Part shown: positions 9,201 to 16,886 of the stretch, one piece after another | Position numbering within the stretch: position 1 is the first letter of the stretch | Layout of the letters: every line of letters starts with the position of its first letter | Source of the DNA: an uncultured Bacteroidales bacterium | GTDB taxonomy: Bacteria; Bacteroidota; Bacteroidia; Bacteroidales; UBA932 | Assembly (NCBI GenBank): GCA_946406095.1 | Contig: CAMJJO010000016.1 | Span: 1 to 21,129, forward strand | Length of the DNA: 21,129 nt | Reading direction: 5' to 3' | The notes under the pieces: generated by a model | What the model was told of the DNA's origin: nothing | The model's database searches: none | What the model saw: only the letters and a program-made list of their open reading frames with translations | Translations under genes and position numbers: made by a program

Positions 9201-9315
9201 CAATCTTTTCACTCTGACGGACCTCATCGAAGGAGACCCGCAGAGGACCTCGCTGGCTGCCAGCTACTACCCTCTCATGAGAACGTTCAAACTGGGTGTA
9301 AAACTGGATTTCTAA
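6202..9315 (+). CDS. SusC-family TonB-dependent outer-membrane glycan transporter (pair 1)
   Basis: This 1037-residue protein has a type I signal peptide (1-24, cleavage near L-S-A/Q). A CarboxypepD_reg-like N-terminal extension spans 29-105. The D-E-V-I-A-V-G-Y-G-T segment at 109-118 leads into the plug, about 118-232, with the canonical I-R-G-L-S...P-L-V-M-V-D-G and G-A-N-G-V-I-L-V-T-T motifs. A long beta-barrel then ends in an aromatic-terminated strand (V-K-L-D-F). A D-x-N-G-D-G-x-I-N-x-x-D loop at 848-859 resembles an EF-hand/dockerin calcium site, frequent in SusC proteins. It would import oligosaccharides across the outer membrane using TonB energy, with the SusD partner encoded 13 nt downstream. 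The start is the ATG at 6202; an in-frame TTG at 6193 lies within the previous stop region and is rejected. Length and domains are normal for the family. Confidence 0.95.
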   Translation: MLLKLKHFTVTLAALLACVVLSAQHPGRTVTVSGTVVDEVGPVGGATVTVKGHPEMGGKVTGPNGEFSFSIQPGMTLQISCIGYKTAEKAFDKADVWYVVMEDDAIMLDEVIAVGYGTQRKESVVGSISQVGSEALVNSGTTNITNALAGKLAGVMTYQSSGQPGNNDATIFIRGLSSWNGSGPLVMVDGIERSFSELDPNEVQTISVLKDASATAVFGAKGANGVILVTTKTGSKGAPKMKLSVDYGLSNPETLPEYIDAGRIAEMANIARKNEQSFSALFSDAEIAAWKNGTNPLRYPSNDWFRSLLKDFANDLNANFNIRGGSDKVKYFVSVGYTHEGAVVKQVNNWSGTTFNYNRINYRSNLDFQLTKSTLLTFKIGGNTGVVQNPNNTSVAGLFTQMYNASPMMFPAYFPESALARIPDTDYPDASGARLSDNNGAYTANPYTTLASGDFVQTTTSKLNTDVILKQDLDFITKGLYLRGLISLTSAFSKYSQQGTQSYPTYRIDWDAYEIGANPWVSSKASSYVYVEPPTAITQDGTARNTSIVFYWETSLNYERKFKKKHNVTAMALFNQREYDAGASFPHRNQGLVGRVTYDYKGKYLFEGNIGVTGSEQFAPSYRYGVFPSAAAGYYLSKEKFWKRALPWWSTMKLRYSDGYVGSDSASDNWLYYSSYIKSDGNIIEMKSANVTARWETAHKRDLGIEMGWLKDALTFNIDFYDEYRYDMLVTPQSTTPFVGIAYKDVNNGRMKKHGIDFEIKWKKSLAGGLYYEIGGMLGVNENRILNYDDPPYTPDYQKTAGKAYKSQTNGMTSIDSGYYNTIDEIHGYPATLTNWTNLYTGTYKLLDYNGDGYINSSDLHAIYGSAYAPVTYSMNFGLSYKGFSFNMLWYGNAGKYIDFNRGYEKEFIKADLTMHKAQLDYWTPTNRNAGHNNLAFNDAYYSSFGGTGTNGFNMALLGHTWRKSDYLTLKELYLSYTFDGKTVNKILGLKGLSVTATANNLFTLTDLIEGDPQRTSLAASYYPLMRTFKLGVKLDF

Positions 9316-9328
9316 AATGGAAGCGATT

Positions 9329-11254
9329 ATGAAAAGAATAACCAAGATACTGATTGCCCTGATGCTGGCGGCGCCGCTGACCGGATGCCATTATCTGGAC
9401 GTGGACTCCGAACTCGGCCTCACCGAAGAGGACGTGTTCAACACCACGAAGAACTTCAAGGCATATTTCAATACCATATTCTCGGACGGTGCGGAGTATA
9501 CCTTCCGCAACATCCACTGCGGATATCCCCTGTTCATAGACTGGAACCGCTACCGCTTCACCTGGGCCTGCGTCACGGATGCCGCGGATGCCGGGCGCTA
9601 TATCCGCTCGCAGTATGAGCTGAAGGCCTGCAACATGACCGACGGCGTGCTGGAGAGTTTCTCCTTCGCTCCTCTCAAGAGCAAATCCAACGGAGACGTG
9701 GACCTAAAGACCAACGCCGACAAGCCCATCGCCTATGCGATGTTCAACATCATCCGCATAGCGAACCGCTCCCTGGAGAATCTGGACAAGCTCACCAACG
9801 CCACCGAAGAAGAGAAACTGGACCTGACCGGCCAGGCTTACTTCGTGCGCGGATATGCCCACTTCGTGCTCTGCAACTGGTTCGGCGGAATGCCTTATCT
9901 GGACCACGCCCTCACCGGCGACGATGAATGGGACCTGCCCCGCGAAAGCGCCAAAAGCACCTACGAGAAGGCTGCGGCCGACCTGCATACCGCCTACGAG
10001 TATCTCAAACGTGCCGGCAAGATGCGCCGCGACGCCCTTCCCGGGCAGAGCGGGCACCTGACCAGTTCCGAGCTTTACCTGCCCAGCGGATGCTGCTGCC
10101 TCGCCTTCAGGGCCCGCGCCCTGCTGTATGCAGCCAGCCCCCTGGCCAACGAGAACAACGATCCGACTGCCTGGAAAAACGCCGCCGAAGCCTGTGCCGA
10201 AGCCCTTCAGGCGGCAGAGGAATGGCAGTACGAACTGCTGCCTCTGGCCAACTACAAGGACAATTTCTACGGACAGATGTCCACCAACGAGACCCTGTTC
10301 GGCTACTACCACAAGGCGAAGATCAACATCAGCAACTGGTCGGCCTTCCTGAGCTACCCCCAGTGCTATTCCTCCACGGCGTCCGGCACCTGCCCCACCC
10401 AGAACTTCGTGGACAAGTTCGAGACCAAGGACGGATATCCCCTCAACACCGCCGAAGACAGGGCCAAGGCCACTGCCGCCGGCAGTTACATGGAGCAGAA
10501 CATGTATGCCAACAGGGATCCCCGGCTGGACATCTGCATAGTGCACGACGGCACCACGACCCCCTATGTGACAGGCGTCATCAACATCTACTACGATCCC
10601 GTCAACAAGACGTATCCCACCACCTCGATCTCCGGCGTGAACCAGCAGTTCAACCAGACCAAGGGATGGGGCGGGGACGATTCCGCCACCAAGGCCTACA
10701 CCAACACCGGATACTACTGCAACAAGCACTGGCGTGGCGCACGCGGCGACAAAGACGCCTCCCACTATCATCTGGATCCGCTTTTCCGCATGGCCGAGCT
10801 CTATCTCGACTACGCCGAGGCGGTGAATGAATACGCCGGGCCGGACGGCACCGCAGGCACCTATCCCCTGACCGCGGTCGCCGCCATCAACAAGGTGCGC
10901 TCCCGCGTGGGAATGCCCGGGGTCCGCTCCGAATTCACATCCGGGAAGGATGCTTTCCGCGAGAGGATCCACAACGAAAGGAACGTGGAGCTCGCCTATG
11001 AAGGCAACCACTACTACTTCGACATCCGCCGCTGGAAGACCGCGCCCCAGTCCATGACCCAGACGCTCTATGGCATGTGGGTGGAGTCCTGCCCTGTGGA
11101 TGCCGCGCATCCCGCAGGGCGGGTCTACGAGCGCCGCGAGCTGCCTGCCAACCGCAACCTCAAGACCTGGAAGGACTGCATGTACTACCTTGCCTTCCCC
11201 GACGCCGAGGCGAATACGATGAAGAATTTTGTTAACTGGCAAAAATGGCAATAG
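9329..11254 (+). CDS. SusD/RagB-family glycan-binding lipoprotein (pair 1)
   Basis: This 641-residue lipoprotein has lipobox L-T-G-C (Cys20) and the SusD-like N-terminus (D-V-D-S-E...E-E-D-V-F). It has TPR-type helices (G-Q-A-Y-F-V-R-G-Y-A-H-F near 175) and the SusD C-terminal signature with A-E-L-Y-L-D-Y-A-E-A-V-N, A-I-N-K-V-R-S-R-V-G, E-R-N-V-E-L-A-Y-E-G and D-I-R-R-W-K. It caps the SusC-1 barrel and delivers glycan on the cell surface. The start at 9329 (M-K-R-I-T-K) gives a standard lipoprotein signal; an ATG at 9317 would add four residues. It is somewhat longer than the usual 500-600 residues, with loops rich in Thr, Tyr and Asn in the middle. Confidence 0.95.
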   Translation: MKRITKILIALMLAAPLTGCHYLDVDSELGLTEEDVFNTTKNFKAYFNTIFSDGAEYTFRNIHCGYPLFIDWNRYRFTWACVTDAADAGRYIRSQYELKACNMTDGVLESFSFAPLKSKSNGDVDLKTNADKPIAYAMFNIIRIANRSLENLDKLTNATEEEKLDLTGQAYFVRGYAHFVLCNWFGGMPYLDHALTGDDEWDLPRESAKSTYEKAAADLHTAYEYLKRAGKMRRDALPGQSGHLTSSELYLPSGCCCLAFRARALLYAASPLANENNDPTAWKNAAEACAEALQAAEEWQYELLPLANYKDNFYGQMSTNETLFGYYHKAKINISNWSAFLSYPQCYSSTASGTCPTQNFVDKFETKDGYPLNTAEDRAKATAAGSYMEQNMYANRDPRLDICIVHDGTTTPYVTGVINIYYDPVNKTYPTTSISGVNQQFNQTKGWGGDDSATKAYTNTGYYCNKHWRGARGDKDASHYHLDPLFRMAELYLDYAEAVNEYAGPDGTAGTYPLTAVAAINKVRSRVGMPGVRSEFTSGKDAFRERIHNERNVELAYEGNHYYFDIRRWKTAPQSMTQTLYGMWVESCPVDAAHPAGRVYERRELPANRNLKTWKDCMYYLAFPDAEANTMKNFVNWQKWQ

Positions 11255-11256
11255 AT

Positions 11257-14064
11257 ATGAGATACCTTAGGAACATAATACTGCCACTGGCCATTCTGAT
11301 GACGGGCACCGCTCCCGCTTTCGGCGGAGAACCTGCCGACAGCCTCGCCGCCGTCCCCTGGAACTCCAAGGCCGATTACTGGAAGTCCGCCGCCACCGTC
11401 ACTCCGATTTCGCTCACCGAGGCCGAGAAATCCCCGGTGTATGACCTCCGCAACAAACTCACCGGCCTCGTGCCCGGGCTGATCGTGCAGGAATCCTGCG
11501 GCGACATCATGCCGAGCAGCAATATGGGCTCCCCCGGCATAGATGCCAACACCATATCCCTGGCAGGCCACGGTTTCGGAGGCCTGGTGCTGATAGTGGA
11601 TGACGTGCTCACTCCCTTCAACCAATATCAGTTCGACATCAACCAGGTGGAATCCCTCACCTATCTGTCCGGAGCAACCGCCAAGAATCTCTACGGGCCG
11701 CGCGCCGGCTACGGGGCCATCCTCCTGACCACCCGCAAGGGAGATTGGAACAAGCCCCTCACCATCAACGCCGACGTCCGCGCTGGAATGGACTTCGTCG
11801 ACAGGATGCCGGAATGGGTGAATTCCTATGAATATGCGGCGCTCAACAACATTGCCCGCGGCAACGACGGCTACACCCAGCTCTACAGCAACGCCGCCCT
11901 CAGAGGCTTTGCGGAGGGAGACATGTTCAGCCGCAAGTACCCGGCTGTGGACTACAAGTCGCTGATGATGCGCAACTACAAGGAGACTCAGAACTTCGGG
12001 GTGGATATCTCCGGAGGCAGCAGCATCCTCAAATACAACGCCTCGGTGAACGGCTACCGCAGCGGCGACATCTACAACGCAGGGCCCATCTCGGACTACA
12101 ACAAGCTGAGCATGAGCACCAGCATCACCGCAAAGGTAGGCAAGTGGATCACCGGATCCGTTTCTTTCAACGGGCTCACCGGATTCCGCAGGGACAACAA
12201 CGGCTCGCTGTACGGCTACAGGTCCATCCCCGGGAACGCTTTCCCCGTGGCTATAGGCATCTCCACCAACGATTCGGACCTGGAGGGCATCTCCGCAGGC
12301 AATACCATCTATGCCGTGTCCAGGGCATTCACCACCAATCCCTATGCGCAGCTGGTGGACGGCGGATTCGCCACCACCCGCTACCGCAGCGGAATGTTCA
12401 ACGCGGCCATCGACCTGGACATGGGCTGGCTCCTGAAAGGGCTCAAGAGCAGGACCTTCCTCGACTTCGACAACGAATACTACCAGAAGGTGGGCAAGAC
12501 CAACGACTACATCGCATACTACTGGAGCCAGGAGAACGATATCGCGGAGATATCTTCCCACACCGGCACCAAGCAGGCCAGCAAGTCTTCGAAAGGCACC
12601 TTCACCTATAATAACCTGAGCTTCTACGAGCGCCTTTCCCACGAGTGGAAGAACGGCGCCCACGAACTGAACTCGGGATTGGTGTTCTTCCTGTCCGACG
12701 GCAGCAACTCCTCCAACAACTTCTATGAGAGGCAGGCCTACGTGGTGGGCAACGCGAACTACTCCTATGCAGGCAAGTATTTCGCGGAGATCACCGCCGA
12801 GTATGCCGGTTCTTCCCGCTTTGCCGACGGGAACCGCTTCGAGTTCTTTCCCGCGGCCGCCTTCGGATGGCTGGTCAGCGAAGAACCCTGGATGAAGGGC
12901 GTCAGATGGGTGGACAAACTCAAGGTCAGCCTGGACGCCGGAAGCATCGCGGATGCCGATATCTACGGTTCCAAGTATCTCTACAGGGCTTCCTATATCA
13001 GCGATTCCGGCAATCCTTTCGGCCCCGCGACCGCCTACCAGTGGTTCGGTTCCGACAAGCGCACCTCCCAGACCACCACTATCGAGCGCCTCGCCAACCA
13101 CTCTCTCAAGTGGCCCCGGGTGCTGCAGGCGGATCTCAAGGTGGATGCCAAGCTGCTGGGATGCCTGGACCTGATGGCAGACGCCTACGTGATCAACCGT
13201 CCCGGCATCATTTCCGAGACCTCCAGCGAATACCCCGCAATGGCAGGCCTGACGGATATCGCCATCTACGACAACTATAACGCCTTCCTGATGTATGGCC
13301 TGGATATGGGCGCGCAGTACAGCAGGTCTTTCGGGGACCTCCATCTCAGGGCTGGCGTCAATCTCCTTACCTACAAGGTCATCTACAGCAAGGTGGTGAA
13401 CGATTTCTACATCTACGACTGGCAGAGGATCACAGGCACCCGCTACGGCAACTACCGCGGCTTCCACTGCCTCGGCAAGTTCACTTCGGATGCGGAAATC
13501 GCCTCCAGCCCCCTCTACGACCCGGACACCCGAGTCGGAGACCTTAAGTACGAAGACCTCAACGGCGACGGCAAGATCGACAGCAACGACACAAAGGTCG
13601 TCGGCAACACCCTGCCGCTGCTCCGCTGCGGCATCAACCTCAACCTCGAATGGAAGGGCTGGAGCCTCTTCCTCGTGGGTTCGGGCAGTTTCCTCACGGA
13701 CATCGCCCTGACAAACGGCTACTTCTGGAACGGATGGGGCGACGGCAACTATTCCGCCTTCGTGCGGGACAACCTCGGCGAAGCCTATCCCCGCCTGGGA
13801 TACGACAAGCCCATCAACAACTTCGTCGCATCCGATTTCTGGCTGAGGGACGGTTCCTACTTCAAGATCCAGACCCTGGAAATCGCCTACAGCTTCGTTC
13901 CCAAGCGCCTCAAGGCGGTGAAGGGAGTGAAACTGTCGCTCCGCGGAGCCAACCTCCTCACCCTGACCGGTGTCGAATATGTAGAGCCGGAGAACATGAA
14001 CGCCGGACTCAGCACCTATCCTCTGTTCCGTACCTTCGCAGCAGGCGCAAAGTTCAACTTCTAA
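11257..14064 (+). CDS. Short SusC-like TonB-dependent receptor lacking the N-terminal extension (pair 2)
   Basis: This protein of 935 residues has a signal peptide to about 23 (P-A-F-G/G). It lacks the CarboxypepD_reg-like domain normal in SusC proteins: after about 20 linker residues the plug begins near 45-65. The plug is divergent. The usual I-R-G...V-D-G pattern is replaced by S-L-A-G-H-G-F-G-G-L-V-L-I-V-D-D, and the plug end reads G-Y-G-A-I-L-L-T-T-R-K-G (151-162). The barrel is otherwise typical: Tyr/Asn-rich strands, a D-L-N-G-D-G-K-I-D-S-N-D calcium-type loop at 767-778, and a terminal F-N-F strand. It follows SusD-1 after 2 nt and precedes SusD-2. ATG 11257 is preferred; ATG 11245, overlapping the SusD-1 stop, would add four residues. 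It is likely a glycan or glycoconjugate importer, and the missing domain may change how it engages TonB. Confidence 0.9.
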   Translation: MRYLRNIILPLAILMTGTAPAFGGEPADSLAAVPWNSKADYWKSAATVTPISLTEAEKSPVYDLRNKLTGLVPGLIVQESCGDIMPSSNMGSPGIDANTISLAGHGFGGLVLIVDDVLTPFNQYQFDINQVESLTYLSGATAKNLYGPRAGYGAILLTTRKGDWNKPLTINADVRAGMDFVDRMPEWVNSYEYAALNNIARGNDGYTQLYSNAALRGFAEGDMFSRKYPAVDYKSLMMRNYKETQNFGVDISGGSSILKYNASVNGYRSGDIYNAGPISDYNKLSMSTSITAKVGKWITGSVSFNGLTGFRRDNNGSLYGYRSIPGNAFPVAIGISTNDSDLEGISAGNTIYAVSRAFTTNPYAQLVDGGFATTRYRSGMFNAAIDLDMGWLLKGLKSRTFLDFDNEYYQKVGKTNDYIAYYWSQENDIAEISSHTGTKQASKSSKGTFTYNNLSFYERLSHEWKNGAHELNSGLVFFLSDGSNSSNNFYERQAYVVGNANYSYAGKYFAEITAEYAGSSRFADGNRFEFFPAAAFGWLVSEEPWMKGVRWVDKLKVSLDAGSIADADIYGSKYLYRASYISDSGNPFGPATAYQWFGSDKRTSQTTTIERLANHSLKWPRVLQADLKVDAKLLGCLDLMADAYVINRPGIISETSSEYPAMAGLTDIAIYDNYNAFLMYGLDMGAQYSRSFGDLHLRAGVNLLTYKVIYSKVVNDFYIYDWQRITGTRYGNYRGFHCLGKFTSDAEIASSPLYDPDTRVGDLKYEDLNGDGKIDSNDTKVVGNTLPLLRCGINLNLEWKGWSLFLVGSGSFLTDIALTNGYFWNGWGDGNYSAFVRDNLGEAYPRLGYDKPINNFVASDFWLRDGSYFKIQTLEIAYSFVPKRLKAVKGVKLSLRGANLLTLTGVEYVEPENMNAGLSTYPLFRTFAAGAKFNF

Positions 14065-14076
14065 ACGACCGCAGAT

Positions 14077-15846
14077 ATGAAAAGATTCTTCTATACAGCA
14101 ATTCTGACAGTTTTCGCGGTCTCCGCCTGCGACTTCCTCGAGCCGCTCCCGGACGGGTCGTACAACGAAGACAACTACGACGACTATCCTACGATAATCC
14201 GCGGCTACATCGACAAGGCCTACAACCTGCGCCCGTCCATCTATTATGGCACCGAATTCATTGGACTGGATGCCATCACGGACGACATGATGTTCCGCGA
14301 TAAGTCAAGCCCCACGCGCCAGTTCTCCATCGGCAATGCCCAGATGGGCAACTACCCGCTCGCGAGCATCTGGAACAGGGACTACAAAGCCATCTACTAC
14401 GTTAACCTCTTCCTCAAGGACGGCATCGGATTCAAGACCCGCTATCTGGTGGATCCCGGCTCCAACGCCATGCTCCAGCGCTGCCTGCAGGGCGATGCCT
14501 TCGGGCTCCGCGCCTGGTACGCCTTCAATCTGCTGGATTTCTGGGGCGGAGAGGGCACCGACGGCAAGCTCCTCGGCGTCTACATCCCCACCGAGCCCTT
14601 CGACATCGAAAAGGATGACCTCTCCAAGATGGTGCGGCCGTCCTACGACGATTGCGTGAAGCAGATCCTCGCAGACTGCGACTCCGCACTGAAGTACCTG
14701 CCGCCTGCAAACCGCGACCAGTATCTGCAGGGCGAAATCTTCCACGTGACCGGAGCCATCCGCTACCGCGCACTCGATGCAGTGTCCGTCAAGGCGCTGA
14801 AAGCCAAGGTCCTGCTGACTTGGGCAAGCCCTGCCTTCAACCCCGGCAACGACGCTTCCCGTTGGGAGAAGGCCGCCCGCGCCGCCAAGGAAGTGATAGA
14901 TTTCAAGCTGACCGGCGAGTCCGGCGGCCTGGACCCCGCGGCGAGTTTCCTGTGGGCCAACCCCAACACCCCCGAAATCATCTTCCCCAGCAACATAGTG
15001 CAGAACGGCGACTACGAGAGGAATCTCTATCCCCTGGGATTCGGAGGTGCCGCCGGAGTGGCTCCGTCGCAGGAGCTGGTGGATGCCTTCCCGATGGCCA
15101 ACGGCTATCCCATCACTCATCCGCTGTCGGGATACGTGCCCTCCAAGCCCTATACGGGCAGGGATCCGCGCTTCTATGCCAACATTTTCTATAACGGATG
15201 CGAGGTCAACCGCAACCAGGCCCCCTATGGCCTGATGTACACCTTCGAGATCGCGGAGGGCGGGAAGGATGCTCCCGGCGGAGTGTCCACATCCCCTTCC
15301 GGATACTACCAGAAGAAATACATCTCCCTGGGCTGGAACCCCAACGACGTGTCGGTGCAGACCGCCCAGCACTGCATTTTCTTCCTTCGCTGGACTCACA
15401 TGTGCCTGATGTTCGCGGAGGCCGCCAACAACGCGGTGGGCCCCACCGCCTCCATCGACGGACTCAGCGCCAAGCAGGCCCTGGCATACATCCGCAACAG
15501 GAAAGTGAATACCGGCACGGTGGATGAGAACGGAGTCGGGCAGGGAGGAGATCCCTATCTGGACGAATGCTGCGCCTCGAAGGCCGCATTCGACGCCCTC
15601 GTTAAGAACGAATGGAGGGTAGAGACCTGCTTCGAGGGAATCAGGTTCCACAACGTGCGCAGATGGGCCAAGGACGTGAGCGAGATCAACGTTCCTGTCA
15701 GCGGCGTGAGCATCAGCGGCGGCACCTACTCCTACAACGTGATAGAGAAGCGCAGCTATCCTTCGCTATGGCTGCCCATACCCTTCAAGGAAGTGCGCAT
15801 AGCGCCCAATATGGTGCAGAACAAAGGATGGGAAAGCTGGAAATAA
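14077..15846 (+). CDS. SusD/RagB-family lipoprotein (pair 2)
   Basis: This is a 589-residue lipoprotein with lipobox V-S-A-C (Cys18), followed by D-F-L-E-P-L-P-D-G, the common SusD N-terminus. A TPR-like segment with L-Q-G-D-A-F-G-L-R-A-W-Y-A-F-N-L-L-D-F-W-G-G lies near 128-150. The C-terminal signature has F-A-E-A-A-N-N-A-V-G, A-L-A-Y-I-R-N-R-K, E-W-R-V-E-T-C-F-E-G-I-R-F and V-R-R-W-A-K. It should bind glycan at the surface as partner of the short SusC-2 encoded 12 nt upstream. Length is normal. It differs from SusD-1 along most of its length, so the two pairs are not a recent duplication. Confidence 0.93.
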   Translation: MKRFFYTAILTVFAVSACDFLEPLPDGSYNEDNYDDYPTIIRGYIDKAYNLRPSIYYGTEFIGLDAITDDMMFRDKSSPTRQFSIGNAQMGNYPLASIWNRDYKAIYYVNLFLKDGIGFKTRYLVDPGSNAMLQRCLQGDAFGLRAWYAFNLLDFWGGEGTDGKLLGVYIPTEPFDIEKDDLSKMVRPSYDDCVKQILADCDSALKYLPPANRDQYLQGEIFHVTGAIRYRALDAVSVKALKAKVLLTWASPAFNPGNDASRWEKAARAAKEVIDFKLTGESGGLDPAASFLWANPNTPEIIFPSNIVQNGDYERNLYPLGFGGAAGVAPSQELVDAFPMANGYPITHPLSGYVPSKPYTGRDPRFYANIFYNGCEVNRNQAPYGLMYTFEIAEGGKDAPGGVSTSPSGYYQKKYISLGWNPNDVSVQTAQHCIFFLRWTHMCLMFAEAANNAVGPTASIDGLSAKQALAYIRNRKVNTGTVDENGVGQGGDPYLDECCASKAAFDALVKNEWRVETCFEGIRFHNVRRWAKDVSEINVPVSGVSISGGTYSYNVIEKRSYPSLWLPIPFKEVRIAPNMVQNKGWESWK

Positions 15847-15851
15847 TTACC

Positions 15852-16886
15852 ATGACTATGAATCGATTAGAACATATTGCAACGGCCTTCATCTCGGTGC
15901 TCCTGCTTACGGGATGCTACGAGGATTATGTCAAGGACTACGATACCTCCACGATCTACTGCGCATACCAGTACGACCTGCGCACCTTCGTGGTGGATGA
16001 AGGCGCAAAGTTTGATTTCACGGTGGGGCTCGCGGGAGTGCTGGACAACTCCGGCAGCCGGAAGGTGAAGGTGGAACTGGCTCAGGACCTGGTGACGGGC
16101 AGCATCCCGGAGATACTCGGCCTGAGCGGCTACACGGCTTTCACGGCCTACAAGGGCCTGACGGGCACAGCCCCCTTCGGCGCCCTGAGCCAGGCATACG
16201 TCAGCAACGAAATCAAGGCCCTGGGCATCAGCGCAATGAAGCCGCTGCCAGCGGATTGCTACAGCATCGAAGGGCTGGACGATATGGACATCAAGGCGGG
16301 GAAGCATACCTCCACCGCCACCATCACGGCCACGCCCAAATTCTTCGCCGATCCGGATGCCATAGTGCCCAAGTATGCCATCGCCTTCAGGATCACCGAT
16401 GCAGATGCCGACCAGGTGCCTGCCGACAAGTCCTTCGAGGTGATCGCGGTGAAGTATGAATGCAAGTATTACGGCAACTGGTACTACGGAGGAGAGAAGA
16501 CCATAGTGGACAAACTGACGGGAAAGGAGATTTCGAAGGAGTCTTATCCGGTGGTGCTTCCGCAGGATGATTCCAAGATCTACACCCTCACCACTACGGG
16601 GCCTTACAGCGTGAAAACCAACAAGATAGCCCAGAAGGCAGGGTCTTTCGAACTCAGCTTCGACGGCACCGGAATCACCGCCACCTGCTCGGATCCAAAG
16701 GTGAAGATAGGCTATTGCCACACCAACAATGCCAAGTGCATCCAGGACCGCATCATCTACCTCAACTACACCTACGACAACGGCGACGGCACCACCACCG
16801 TGGCCAATGACTACCTGCAGTTCCGCAACCGCATCCGGGACGGCATCAGCGAATGGCAGGACGAAAACCCCGAGAATTATGAATAA
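15852..16886 (+). CDS. DUF1735-type (BT_3987-like) surface lipoprotein, likely glycan binding
   Basis: This is a 344-residue lipoprotein with lipobox L-T-G-C (Cys22) followed by acidic Y-E-D-Y, compatible with surface export signals in this phylum. Residues about 25-160 match the DUF1735/BT_3987-like N-terminal domain pattern (an early Tyr-rich strand, F-V-V-D-E-G, F-x-F-T-V-G-L-A-G, K-V-K-V-E-L). Residues about 195-240 form a second beta region ending S-F-E-V-I-A-V-K-Y. The C-terminal third starts Y-Y-G-N-W-Y-Y-G-G and contains a Y-N-x-D-G-D-G-T-type turn; it may be a carbohydrate-binding beta-sandwich. Such proteins commonly follow SusD genes and act as surface glycan-binding proteins, the role proposed here. 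ATG 15852 lies 5 nt after the SusD-2 stop; ATG 15858 is an equally possible start. An open frame extends upstream into SusD-2 but is a shadow. Confidence 0.75.
   Translation: MTMNRLEHIATAFISVLLLTGCYEDYVKDYDTSTIYCAYQYDLRTFVVDEGAKFDFTVGLAGVLDNSGSRKVKVELAQDLVTGSIPEILGLSGYTAFTAYKGLTGTAPFGALSQAYVSNEIKALGISAMKPLPADCYSIEGLDDMDIKAGKHTSTATITATPKFFADPDAIVPKYAIAFRITDADADQVPADKSFEVIAVKYECKYYGNWYYGGEKTIVDKLTGKEISKESYPVVLPQDDSKIYTLTTTGPYSVKTNKIAQKAGSFELSFDGTGITATCSDPKVKIGYCHTNNAKCIQDRIIYLNYTYDNGDGTTTVANDYLQFRNRIRDGISEWQDENPENYE

Noticed and set aside
6208..9345. Minus-strand open frame of 1045 codons opposite SusC-1
   Set aside because: Arises from the strong third-position GC bias of the SusC gene; the product is low-complexity Val/Gly/Glu-rich with no recognisable domain. 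Similar shadows lie opposite the phosphoesterase, SusD-1, SusC-2, SusD-2 and the second BNR_4 gene.
15612..15851. Upstream extension of the DUF1735-type gene frame into SusD-2
   Set aside because: The extension is Arg/Gln-rich shadow sequence; the lipoprotein signal begins at 15852 or 15858.
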